In this document: one piece after another, positions 32,747 to 40,712 of the stretch
Layout of the letters: each line of letters starts with the position of its first letter
How positions within the stretch are numbered: position 1 is the first letter of the stretch
NCBI GenBank assembly: GCA_965242855.1
Contig: OZ251509.1
Coordinates: 2,790,001-2,854,000 of the forward strand
Source of the DNA: WTGU01 sp965242855
GTDB lineage: Bacteria; Pseudomonadota; Alphaproteobacteria; UBA828
Length of the DNA: 64,000 nt
Direction of reading: 5' to 3'
The notes under the pieces: generated by a model
The model's database searches: none
Seen by the model: the letters and a program-made list of their open reading frames with translations, nothing else
Told to the model about the DNA's origin: nothing
Program-made: the position numbers and the translations under genes

Positions 32747-34051
32747 ATGGACGACAGGCACCTTCAGGAAAGGCACGAGCGTTTTCGCGCGGATGCCGAC
32801 GCGCGCGCCGGCGCGGCCGCAGGGATCGACCGGCGCCAGTTCATGGCGGCGGCGGGGGCGACGGCGGCGGTCGCAGCAGTCGGCATGGCGACGCCCGAGG
32901 CGCGGGCCGCCTTCGCGGACCGGGTCGCCGGGATCGAGCAGGACGGGCCGATGCAGGTCATCGGCACCGGCGTCTCCGTCCAGGAGCGCTTCTTCAAGAA
33001 GTTCGAGGAGATGAGCGGCGGCCTCCAGGCCACCGGCCAGGTCGCGAGCCTGGCCGATTCGGTCCAGAAGTGGATCACCGGCGGCTACAAGAGCTTCTCA
33101 ATGATCGAGACCAACGCCTTCCGCACGCCGGCGCTCCAGGAGGCGGGCACGATCGCGCCGGTCCCGATGGAGAAGGTCACGAATTGGGAGTTCGCGGATA
33201 CCCTGTTCACCGACCCGGACCATGTGGGCGCCGACCACACCAACGGCTGGCCCGTCGACATGGTCTATTGGGACGACAGCCGGACCTCCTTCAAGATGCT
33301 GCCGCAGATCTACAACATGGACGCGCTCGGCATCCTGCCGCACAAGTTCGCCGACACCCAGGCGGACCGGAACACCCCCGACACGTTGGGCGTGCTCTAC
33401 GAGGGCAAGTGGCGCGACGTGGACGCGCGCGGCAAGGTCTCGATTCAGAACGAGGACCTGATCGGCCCGCCGCGGGCGGCGAGCTACCTGGTGAAGAACC
33501 GCAAGATGGACCCGGTCAAGGCGGGCTTCGGCGACCTCGAGCCGGACGAGCTCGCGAACGTCGTCGACTTCCTGATCGGCGCCAAGCGGGACGGCGTGTT
33601 CCGCGCGCTCTGGACCAACTACGGCGAGGCCGTGAACCTGCTCGCCTCCGAAGAGGTCTGGGGCATCGATTGCTGGAACCCGGTCGTCGAGGACGTGAAG
33701 AAGCGCGGCATCCCGTGCTGGTACGTCGACGTCTGGGAGGGGACGTCGGCCTGGTATTACGGCATGTGCCTCTCCAGCGCGGCGCCGCAGCCCGAGGTCG
33801 CCATGGCCTATATGGACTGGTGCCTCGAGGGCTGGCGCGGCGCGGCGGACGCCGAGCAGGGCTACTACTCGCCCTGCCCCGACACGGCGCGGAACTACAT
33901 GACGGACGAGGCTTGGCTGAAGTGGTACGAGGGGCGCGGGCGGGACACCGGCCCCAAGCTCCGGCGGCAGTCCAACATCGCCTACTGGATGATCTGGCCG
34001 CGCCACATCACCCTGTTCATCAAGGAGTGGAACCGCTTCCTCGCCGCGTAG
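32747..34051 (+). CDS. Tat-exported extracellular solute-binding protein (orphan)
   Basis: A 434-residue periplasmic binding protein of the PotD/spermidine-like class. It has a Tat signal (DRRQFMAAAG at 28-37, then an Ala-rich hydrophobic stretch ending near PEARA), implying export in a folded state. The mature part has the pattern of cluster D binding proteins (WDDSRTSFKMLPQIYNMDALG and WAAADAEQ-like helices). The expected ATPase and permeases are not adjacent. It lies 26 bases after the racemase gene, so the ligand may be an amino-acid derivative; that is inference. Confidence 0.85.
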   Translation: MDDRHLQERHERFRADADARAGAAAGIDRRQFMAAAGATAAVAAVGMATPEARAAFADRVAGIEQDGPMQVIGTGVSVQERFFKKFEEMSGGLQATGQVASLADSVQKWITGGYKSFSMIETNAFRTPALQEAGTIAPVPMEKVTNWEFADTLFTDPDHVGADHTNGWPVDMVYWDDSRTSFKMLPQIYNMDALGILPHKFADTQADRNTPDTLGVLYEGKWRDVDARGKVSIQNEDLIGPPRAASYLVKNRKMDPVKAGFGDLEPDELANVVDFLIGAKRDGVFRALWTNYGEAVNLLASEEVWGIDCWNPVVEDVKKRGIPCWYVDVWEGTSAWYYGMCLSSAAPQPEVAMAYMDWCLEGWRGAADAEQGYYSPCPDTARNYMTDEAWLKWYEGRGRDTGPKLRRQSNIAYWMIWPRHITLFIKEWNRFLAA

Positions 34052-34064
34052 GCGCGGCGGCGGC

Positions 34065-34499
34065 TCACGGATAGCGCGCGTGACGGGCGCGGGCGGCGCG
34101 TTCGATGGCGGCCGTGTGCAGGCGGTCGAGATCGAGGCGGTTGCGGATGATCTGGAGGACCCGCAGCTCCTCCTGCGAGAGCCTGCCGTCGGCCACCGCG
34201 ATGTCGCAGGCCAGCGCGTAGGCCGTCTCGCGCAGGCGTTCCGGCAGCGCGCCCCGGACGATGCCGAGCACCGTGTCGAGCCCCTCTTCGTCCTGCAGGA
34301 TCGCGGCGCAGTCGCCGGCGTCGCGCGCCAGATTGCCGGCGTCGTAGTCGCGGAAGACCGGCAACCGCTGGACCTCCTCGCCGATCGCGCGGAGCTCGGC
34401 GTCCGTCATCTCGCGGTCGGCCGCCGACACGATCACCATCACGTAGACGAGCGCGGCGTGGTGGCCGATCGCCGTCCCGTCGTGTCCCTCGTCCCCCAT
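34065..34499 (-). CDS. TerB-like helical protein
   Basis: A 144-residue all-alpha protein of the TerB fold (named after tellurite resistance but widespread). The acidic helix LVYVMVIVSAADREMTDAELRAIGEEV (residues about 17-44) and its repeat ALACDIAVADGRLSQEELRVLQII (about 100-123) are the two TerB halves with paired aspartates that may bind metal. No other ter gene is present, so tellurite resistance should not be assumed. It faces the binding-protein gene tail to tail. Confidence 0.82.
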   Translation of the reverse strand: MGDEGHDGTAIGHHAALVYVMVIVSAADREMTDAELRAIGEEVQRLPVFRDYDAGNLARDAGDCAAILQDEEGLDTVLGIVRGALPERLRETAYALACDIAVADGRLSQEELRVLQIIRNRLDLDRLHTAAIERAARARHARYP

Positions 34500-34524
34500 G
34501 GCCGTCCTTTCCCGCGCCCGCCCG

Positions 34525-35364
34525 TTACGCCGGCACCGTCCCTTCGAGGAGGATGCGCATCATCCGGCGCGGATGGGCGCCGTCATGGGGCGACGCCTTG
34601 TGCATCGTGCAGCGGTTGTCCCAGATCACGACGTCGCCCGCGCGCCATGCGTGAACATAGACGAATTCGGGCCGGATGGCGCAGGCGATCAGCTCGTCGA
34701 GCAGCGCGTCGCCTTCCGCGAGGGGCAGGCCCTCGATGCGGTCGATCCGGTTGGGGTTGAGGTAGAGCGCCTTGCGCCCCGTCTGCGGGTGGGTGCGCAC
34801 CAGCGGGTGGCTCACCGGCGGCGTTCGCGCTTCCTCTTCCGCCGTCCGCTTGGGCACGGGCGAGACGTTGCGCCGCGACTGGTAGGCGTGCACCGCCCGC
34901 AAGCCGGCGATGCGGGCTTTGAGCGGCGCGGGCAACGCTTCGCAGGCCATGTGCATGTTGGTGAACGCCGTATCGCCGCCCGCCGGCGGCACGACGTCGC
35001 CATAGAGCAGCGTGGAGGCGCAGGGCACGGCCATGTAGGAATCATCGGTGTGCCAGTGGGCGCCGAAGGTGATCCGCCTGCCGTCGCCGAGCGTGTCGCG
35101 CTGGCCGCGCTCGATATAGGAGATCTCGGGAAACGCCTCGTCCCGGAAGGCGCCGAGCAGCTGGATCTGCGGCGTGCCGAAGACTCGCGCCAGCCGCAGA
35201 AACGCCTCCGGCGTCGCGGGCCCGCCCCGAATGCACAACACCGGACTCGCCGCATAGGCCCGCCGCAGCGCCGCGCCCGCCGCAGCGAAGTCTCCCGCAA
35301 GATCGAGCCCCGTCGCCACCGCCCCGAGCCCGGCGGCGCCCGGCGGCGTCACACACATGGTCAT
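34525..35364 (-). CDS. TauD/TfdA-like Fe(II)/2-oxoglutarate dioxygenase
   Basis: A 279-residue non-heme iron oxygenase. The iron-binding facial triad is H105-x-D107 (HWHTDDSY) and the distal His in WDNRCTMHKASPHDG; R-R-M-M-R near the C-terminus supplies the 2-oxoglutarate-binding arginine. The family oxidises taurine, aryloxyalkanoates, sulfonates or similar acids; the substrate here is unknown. The 5' end overlaps a divergent small reading frame by eight bases. Confidence 0.9.
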   Translation of the reverse strand: MTMCVTPPGAAGLGAVATGLDLAGDFAAAGAALRRAYAASPVLCIRGGPATPEAFLRLARVFGTPQIQLLGAFRDEAFPEISYIERGQRDTLGDGRRITFGAHWHTDDSYMAVPCASTLLYGDVVPPAGGDTAFTNMHMACEALPAPLKARIAGLRAVHAYQSRRNVSPVPKRTAEEEARTPPVSHPLVRTHPQTGRKALYLNPNRIDRIEGLPLAEGDALLDELIACAIRPEFVYVHAWRAGDVVIWDNRCTMHKASPHDGAHPRRMMRILLEGTVPA

Positions 35365-35632
35365 CGCGCCCTTCCTCGCCGGCCGCGCACCGGTCTCTCC
35401 CGACTCATGCCGGACCCCGGATGCCCTCTATATCAGCACTCCCGAACTATCCAGGAAGAATCTTTATTCCCGGTTGACCGGCGAATGGTGGGTAGACACC
35501 AACCTTTCCCGACCCATGTACGCGCGGCGTCTCGAGATCGCATGCGAGGTCGCCGGTCTTCGCTACGGCGTCGATCTCGTCCTCGATTTCGCGAACGCCC
35601 GGGAGCACGGCGATGTCCGCAAGCGCCCGTGA
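35357..35632 (+). CDS. Small hypothetical ORF before a phage-nuclease-like gene
   Basis: A 91-codon frame that I do not recognise. It may start at 35357 or, more plausibly, at the internal ATG at 35516. The peptide contains LTGEWWVDTNLSRPMYARR and ends DFANAREHGDVRKRP. The DNA from about 35410 to 35530 is clearly more AT-rich than its surroundings, suggesting foreign origin. It overlaps the next gene by 20 bases, as antitoxin/toxin or successive phage genes often do. It could also be a fragment of a longer phage protein. Confidence 0.35.
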   Translation: MVIAPFLAGRAPVSPDSCRTPDALYISTPELSRKNLYSRLTGEWWVDTNLSRPMYARRLEIACEVAGLRYGVDLVLDFANAREHGDVRKRP

Positions 35633-36086
35633 CGCCGTGCGCCGGGAAGTCGCGAGCCGGTCGTTCCTCGATTTCGCGGCAGGGCGGGGGCGACCGGGTG
35701 AGGATTGCACCGTCGCCATCGCCGCCGCGGACCGCCTCCGCCAAGTCGGCCTCGGCGCAGGCGACCGGGACCGCGCTGTCCATCTCTCCGCCGAGACCGT
35801 CGCCGCCCACCCCCGCTTTGCCGCCTTCAACGCGAACGACTGGCAGCGCGTCCAGCGCATCGTCGACGAAGGAGAGTGGGCCGCACGCGGCGCGACGCAC
35901 CGCCTGCTCTGGCTCGAAGACGCCGGCAAGCCCTGGCTCACCGTCATCAAGCGCACCGCAAGCGGCGAGGTCTACCTCCAGTCCTATAGGAGGGCGCGGC
36001 CCCAGGAGATCAAGAGAATCAAAAGCAAGCGAAAGGAGCCTGGAGGGCCACAACCTCCCCCGCCGAACATGCGTCGGGCTGGGTAA
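35613..36086 (+). CDS. Phage-type barnase/EndoU/RelE-like (PBECR) nuclease-domain protein
   Basis: A 157-residue protein whose pattern (GEDCTVAIAAADRLRQVGL, AVHLSAETVAAHPRF, DWQRVQRIVDEGEW, KPWLTVIKRTASGEVYLQS, then RRARPQEIKRIK) resembles the predicted RNase domain found at the C-terminus of Mu-like phage head proteins. Here it stands alone, without the head-morphogenesis part. The conserved His, Ser/Thr and Lys positions are present, so it may be active. No other phage genes are visible nearby, so this is a prophage relic or a domesticated toxin. Family assignment is from memory of the pattern and is moderate. Confidence 0.5.
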   Translation: MSASARDAVRREVASRSFLDFAAGRGRPGEDCTVAIAAADRLRQVGLGAGDRDRAVHLSAETVAAHPRFAAFNANDWQRVQRIVDEGEWAARGATHRLLWLEDAGKPWLTVIKRTASGEVYLQSYRRARPQEIKRIKSKRKEPGGPQPPPPNMRRAG

Positions 36087-36280
36087 GCGACCTGACGGTC
36101 TGACTCAGGCTCCGCGATTGAGCTTGGTGCGAACCAAGGCTTGATGCAAGCGGAAAACGCGCGCTCTCAAGACGCCTCGATCTCCGGATAAAGCACCGCT
36201 TTCAGGATTTGGATGTGCGTGCGGGTACTCGAGCGCTGCGACCGGGCACCCCCGCGCGTGGCAAGGACGCCCGGTGTGTG

Positions 36281-37540
36281 CTACGGGGCGCGCCCGTCGG
36301 GCGACGTCAAGCCGCTGAAAGTGCCGACATAAGCGGCGTGGGAGCCGTTGCTCCAGGCGGCTTTGCCCCCGACCGTCCCGGCAACTGTCGGCGGAAGGAC
36401 CGTGCCGGAATACGGAATGTTCGAGAACTTCCCGCCCCATGCGCCGCTCGACGACGTGAGCGGGTAGGTGCTGGCGTCGGGGTCCGAAAGCGTGACGGTC
36501 GCGCCCCGGAACGTCCCGTCCGCACCGACGCTTGTGCGCCCGAGGTGAATCCGTGTCGAGATCTCCGTCCCCGCCGGGCGGCGTTGCACACCGTCCGGGA
36601 CGAGCCACTCGGTGAGCCTGATGTTGCCCGTGCATCCGATGCAGCCCGAGATGGAGTTGTCGGCGAAGTCAGCAGTGAGCGTGGTGGTGCCGCGCCAATC
36701 CGCGCCCACCACGGTTCCTTCAGGACGGCCGCTGGCAAATCTCGTCCCGTATTCAAGAGCGACGAAACCATTGGCCGACCCCTCGTAGCGCGCGGTTCCC
36801 TTGACGGGCAGACTCTCCGGCGGCGATCGGTACTCCGGGCCGTCGATGAACGCGCCCATTTCGATGCCCGTGACGGTCGGCGCCGAGGAAAGCAGGTTCC
36901 GTCCGGCCCAATGGAGCCAGTAGCCTTCGGCTCTCCAAGTGTTCCTGAGCGCCGCCGCCCTCACGTCGTTGGTGAACCAACTGGCGGAAATGTTGGAAAC
37001 CGTGAGGCCGCTGTCGGCACCGCGCGCGGTGTCCCAGAGGCGAGTGCCAATCCCGTCGCTTGTATCGTCGCCGCCCGGATCGGAGTCGTAGAAGGCGTCG
37101 TTCGAGTCGAGGATGAGCGGGTCCTTGCCTTCGCGCGTGACGGTCACGCGCAACCGCTGCGAGTCGGCGTCGAAGCTGGCCCTGGCCCTGTCGCTGGTGA
37201 TGCTGTCGGCACCGACGTTCGTCGATTGCGTGACGCTTCCGAAGCGGGGCAGGGCGTCCGTGACGGCGCGGGCGCTCCGCAACATCCGCTCGGGATCGGT
37301 CCCGGCGGCCCGGTTGCGGTCGGCTTCCGTGCGGGCCGTCGGCGCCGGCGTTTCCGGTGCCGGCGTCGGCTTCGCTTCGGGCGCCGGCGTGCTCGGTTCC
37401 TGCTCGGTGGGCGCCGGCGTCGGGTTGGCCGCCGTCGGCGGCGCACCGCCCCCGCCCCCGCCACACGCGGCGAGGGTGAAGGCGAGTCCGAGCGCGGCCA
37501 CGAGGGCCGCAAGGGTTCGTCCGTGCATCTGCTTCCTCAT
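36281..37540 (-). CDS. TbpB/HpuA-like beta-barrel surface lipoprotein
   Basis: A 419-residue lipoprotein with a signal peptide ending at LAAC (Cys26), a poly-glycine and Pro/Thr-rich linker (26-75), then a mostly beta C-terminal barrel. The segment GTARYEGSANGFVALEYG and the repeated strands around TLTADFADNSISGCIG and GGKAAWSNGSHAAYVGTF match transferrin-binding-protein-like barrels (TbpB_B_D class). Such proteins are often displayed by a Slam translocon and bind metal- or heme-carrying ligands; neither Slam nor a TonB receptor is adjacent. The ATG at 37540 is chosen because it directly precedes the signal sequence. Confidence 0.75.
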   Translation of the reverse strand: MRKQMHGRTLAALVAALGLAFTLAACGGGGGGAPPTAANPTPAPTEQEPSTPAPEAKPTPAPETPAPTARTEADRNRAAGTDPERMLRSARAVTDALPRFGSVTQSTNVGADSITSDRARASFDADSQRLRVTVTREGKDPLILDSNDAFYDSDPGGDDTSDGIGTRLWDTARGADSGLTVSNISASWFTNDVRAAALRNTWRAEGYWLHWAGRNLLSSAPTVTGIEMGAFIDGPEYRSPPESLPVKGTARYEGSANGFVALEYGTRFASGRPEGTVVGADWRGTTTLTADFADNSISGCIGCTGNIRLTEWLVPDGVQRRPAGTEISTRIHLGRTSVGADGTFRGATVTLSDPDASTYPLTSSSGAWGGKFSNIPYSGTVLPPTVAGTVGGKAAWSNGSHAAYVGTFSGLTSPDGRAP

Positions 37541-37827
37541 GCGGTTGCCACGGCGCCGACGGGTGCCGGGCCGTTGCAGATACCGCACGAGTTGCGTGCT
37601 GGGATTCCCGCCTATTCGCCGGGCATGGGCGGCCAAACCCAAGCCGGATCGAGGGCTGTTGTATTCAGCGAGCGACCCGACTTGCGGGACAACTCGAACG
37701 ATATCTGCAAGAGAAATCTTAACGGTGGCAGCGCGCGCGAGTCAACGGCGGCAAAGCGGTGGTGCCGACCCGCGTCGTATTGAGCTTCCATGTTGTGGTC
37801 TGAAACGCGCCGCGCCGCCGGCCCGAC

Positions 37828-40644
37828 CTATCGAAAACCGCTCTCCGGGCCGACGAATGCGGTCGTGACGCGCACCGCTTCCGCCAAGCCGACGCGGCGG
37901 ATTTCGACGCCGGGGGGGAAGGCGCCCGCCAGGCGGCTCGGCAGCGCCGGGTCGAGGAGGACGAAGACGCCGCGGTCGTCGGCGCGGCGAACCAGCCGGC
38001 CGTAGGCCTGCTTCAGCCGCAGGCGGGTCAGGCGGTCGTCATAGGCGTTCCCGCCGAAGGCGCGGCGCCGCGCCCGGTGCAGGATGTCGGGCCGCGGCCA
38101 CGGCACCCGGTCGAAGACGATCAGGCGGAGGCTGCGCCCCGGCACGTCGACCCCGTCGCGCACCGCGTCGGTGCCGAGCAAGCAGGCGTCCGGCTCGGCG
38201 CGGAAGACGTCGACCAGCGTCGTCGTGCCGAGCGGATCCACATGCTGCGCCCACAGCGGAATCCCCGCCTCGTCCAGCGCGCCCGCGATGCGCCCGTGGA
38301 CCGCGCGCAGCCGCGCGATGGCGGTGAACAGGCCGAGAGCGCCGCCGCCGGCGGCCACGAAGAGCGCGCGGTAGGCCGCGGCGACCTGGCCGCTCTCGCC
38401 TCGCCGCACATCGGTGACGACCAGCACGCGGGTTTGAGCGGCGTAATCGAAGGGCGAGGGGACGGCGGCGCGGACCGGCGGTGACGCCAGATGCCGGCCG
38501 CCGGTTGCCGCCTCCGCCGCGGCCCAGTCGCGCGCCTCGTCGCCCGTCCCGTCGCGCAAGGTCGCGGACGTGATCAGGGCGCCCTGGGCGCGGCCCAGCA
38601 CGAATTCGGCGAAGGGAACGGTGGGGTCGAGATGGTGGCGGTGCATGCCGACGTCGACGTCGCGCCCGCCCGTCCGCTCGATCGCGAACCAATCGACAAA
38701 CTCCTCCGGCGCCTCGCCTTCGCCCGGCGCAGCCGCCAGGGTCGCGAGCATGGTCTGCCAGGCGGCGAGCTGTTCACCCGCGCGGCGCTCGATGCCGCGG
38801 ACCGCCGCCTCGATCCGCTGGCGCTCGGCGCTTTCGAGACGCGCGGCCTCCTCTCCCAGGAGCGCCGCCAGCCGGGCGGCGAGCAGGCGGAGCGGCCCGG
38901 CGATCTCCGCCAGCGCCGCCGACAGCGCGGCGGCGGACGCGGCAAGCGCGGCGTCGAACGGCCGCACCGGGATCTCGATTCCGTAACCGCTTCCGGGGTC
39001 AGGCGCGCGCGCGAGCACCAAGGCGCGTACCAGGGCAAGGAACCGCTCCGTCGGGCCGCGCGGGGCGCCGTCCGCGAGCCGCCGGGGCCAGTCGTCGCCC
39101 GGCAAGGCACGCGCCGCCCGCGCGGCGTCGTCGAGGGCCGTGCGGGCGGCCTCGCGCTCGGAGACCAGGTCCTCGATCCGGTTTCGCAGGCCGTGCGCCC
39201 GGCCGGGGCTGCGGCCTGCGGATTCCGGCCCCAGCAGCCAGCGCCTGAGCTCGCGCGTCTCGGCGCCGGTCAGGCGCGCGGCGAAGGCGCCGTCCGCGGC
39301 GTCGAAGAGGTGGTGGCCTTCGTCGAACACGTAGCGGAGCGGGCCGCTGGAATCGTCTCCGGAATCGAACGCCGCGCGCACCGCCTGCACCATGACCAGC
39401 GCGTGGTTGGCGATGACCATGTCGGCGCGCCGTGCCTTGCGCTGGCTCTTCTCGATGAAGCAACGGCGGTAGTGGGCGCAGGCGCCGTAGATGCACTCCC
39501 CCCGCCGGTCGGCGAGGCCCAGGGTGTGGCCGAAGCCGAGCAGGTCCGCGAGCCAGGCCGGAAAATCCCCGCCGGTCATGTCGCCGTCGCGGGTCGCGGC
39601 CGCCCAGCGGGCCATCAGGCCGAGGGCGATGCGCCCCCCCGGCACCAATGCGGCGCGCACCGCGGCCTCCTCCAGGTTGAGCAGGCAGAGGTAGTTCTCG
39701 CGCCCCTTGCGCAGGACGACGCGCGCGGCCTTGGCTTTCGCGTCCGGGTAGAGCCGGTCCAGCTCGCGGTCGATCTGGCGCTGCAAGTTGCGGGTGAAGG
39801 TCGAGAGCCAGACGACGCCGTCGTTCCGTTCGGCCCAGACGCTGGCCGGCGCGACGTAGCCCAGCGTCTTGCCCACACCGGTGCCTGCCTCGGCCAGCAC
39901 GATGCGCGGCGCACCGGTCGCCTCCGCCGGGTCGAAGGCGGCGCAGGCGGCGGAGGCGAAATCCGCCTGCTCGGGCCGCGGTTCCGCATCCTCGCCCAGC
40001 AGCGCCGCCAAGCGCCGCCGCGCTTCGGCCGGCGCCACCGGCTCCCGGCCGGGCGCGCCGGGCGGCGCGGTTTCCTGCCACTCCTCGAGCCGCGTCCAGA
40101 CCGCGAGCGCGCCCGCGCCGGCGGTCTGGTCCGCACCCTGCGCCGTCCGCCCGCCGGCGGCGAGGGCCGCCAGAACCGACTCACCCCAGAGCCAGCCGGC
40201 GCGGGCCATCGCCCGCGCGACCGCCGCCGCGGCGCCGGCGTCCGCGAGGCCGGGCGCGGCGAGCGCGGCGAGGAGGCGCGCCGACGCCGCCGGCAGGGTC
40301 GCCGCCTCCGCCTCCGTGCCACCCGGCAGGGGTAGCCCGAGGGCGCGCGCGAGACCGCGGGCCGTCGGCAGAGCGAGGCGCGCGGGCCACGCGAAGGCGA
40401 ACAGCTCCAGGAGGTCCAGGGCGGCGAAATCGCGCAGGCCGAGCCGCCCGGCCACCGCCCGCGCGTGGCAGACATAGGGCGGGCGCGCGGCTTCCGTCAC
40501 CCGCTGAGCCGCCGCCTCGAGAGAGAGCCGCGTCGCCGCGCCTTCTTCGTCGAGCCAGACCGCATGACGCGGCGCGACCGCGAGGGCCGCGGCGCGCGGG
40601 GGCGACAGATCGGGCGGCGCGCCCGGCTGTGCGGGGGCCGGCAT
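37828..40644 (-). CDS. DinG/XPD-type iron-sulfur DNA helicase
   Basis: A 938-residue superfamily 2 helicase. Walker A is AEAGTGVGKT (251-260), motif II is DEGH (441-444), and four cysteines (C320, C384, C389, C395) sit where XPD/DinG proteins hold a 4Fe-4S cluster. C-terminal motifs ITSATLRDGTGD, GTDAVRDGVDVPG and QAYGRLVRR complete the helicase core. The first 220 residues are an Ala-rich extension without obvious catalytic motifs, where some relatives carry an exonuclease domain. It is divergent from lysS with a 68-base gap. Confidence 0.9.
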   Translation of the reverse strand: MPAPAQPGAPPDLSPPRAAALAVAPRHAVWLDEEGAATRLSLEAAAQRVTEAARPPYVCHARAVAGRLGLRDFAALDLLELFAFAWPARLALPTARGLARALGLPLPGGTEAEAATLPAASARLLAALAAPGLADAGAAAAVARAMARAGWLWGESVLAALAAGGRTAQGADQTAGAGALAVWTRLEEWQETAPPGAPGREPVAPAEARRRLAALLGEDAEPRPEQADFASAACAAFDPAEATGAPRIVLAEAGTGVGKTLGYVAPASVWAERNDGVVWLSTFTRNLQRQIDRELDRLYPDAKAKAARVVLRKGRENYLCLLNLEEAAVRAALVPGGRIALGLMARWAAATRDGDMTGGDFPAWLADLLGFGHTLGLADRRGECIYGACAHYRRCFIEKSQRKARRADMVIANHALVMVQAVRAAFDSGDDSSGPLRYVFDEGHHLFDAADGAFAARLTGAETRELRRWLLGPESAGRSPGRAHGLRNRIEDLVSEREAARTALDDAARAARALPGDDWPRRLADGAPRGPTERFLALVRALVLARAPDPGSGYGIEIPVRPFDAALAASAAALSAALAEIAGPLRLLAARLAALLGEEAARLESAERQRIEAAVRGIERRAGEQLAAWQTMLATLAAAPGEGEAPEEFVDWFAIERTGGRDVDVGMHRHHLDPTVPFAEFVLGRAQGALITSATLRDGTGDEARDWAAAEAATGGRHLASPPVRAAVPSPFDYAAQTRVLVVTDVRRGESGQVAAAYRALFVAAGGGALGLFTAIARLRAVHGRIAGALDEAGIPLWAQHVDPLGTTTLVDVFRAEPDACLLGTDAVRDGVDVPGRSLRLIVFDRVPWPRPDILHRARRRAFGGNAYDDRLTRLRLKQAYGRLVRRADDRGVFVLLDPALPSRLAGAFPPGVEIRRVGLAEAVRVTTAFVGPESGFR

Positions 40645-40712
40645 CGCGCGGAGTATAGCGGTTGACGGGCGGTTGACGCGCGCGCATGGTCCCGGCTCTC
40701 GGACCCGCGACG

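Noticed and set aside
34065..34499. Tellurite-resistance determinant
   Set aside because: TerB-fold proteins are widespread and no other ter gene is present.
35433..36053. A minus-strand reading frame opposite the phage-nuclease-like gene
   Set aside because: It has no domain and an Arg-rich tail, while the + strand product has a coherent conserved pattern.
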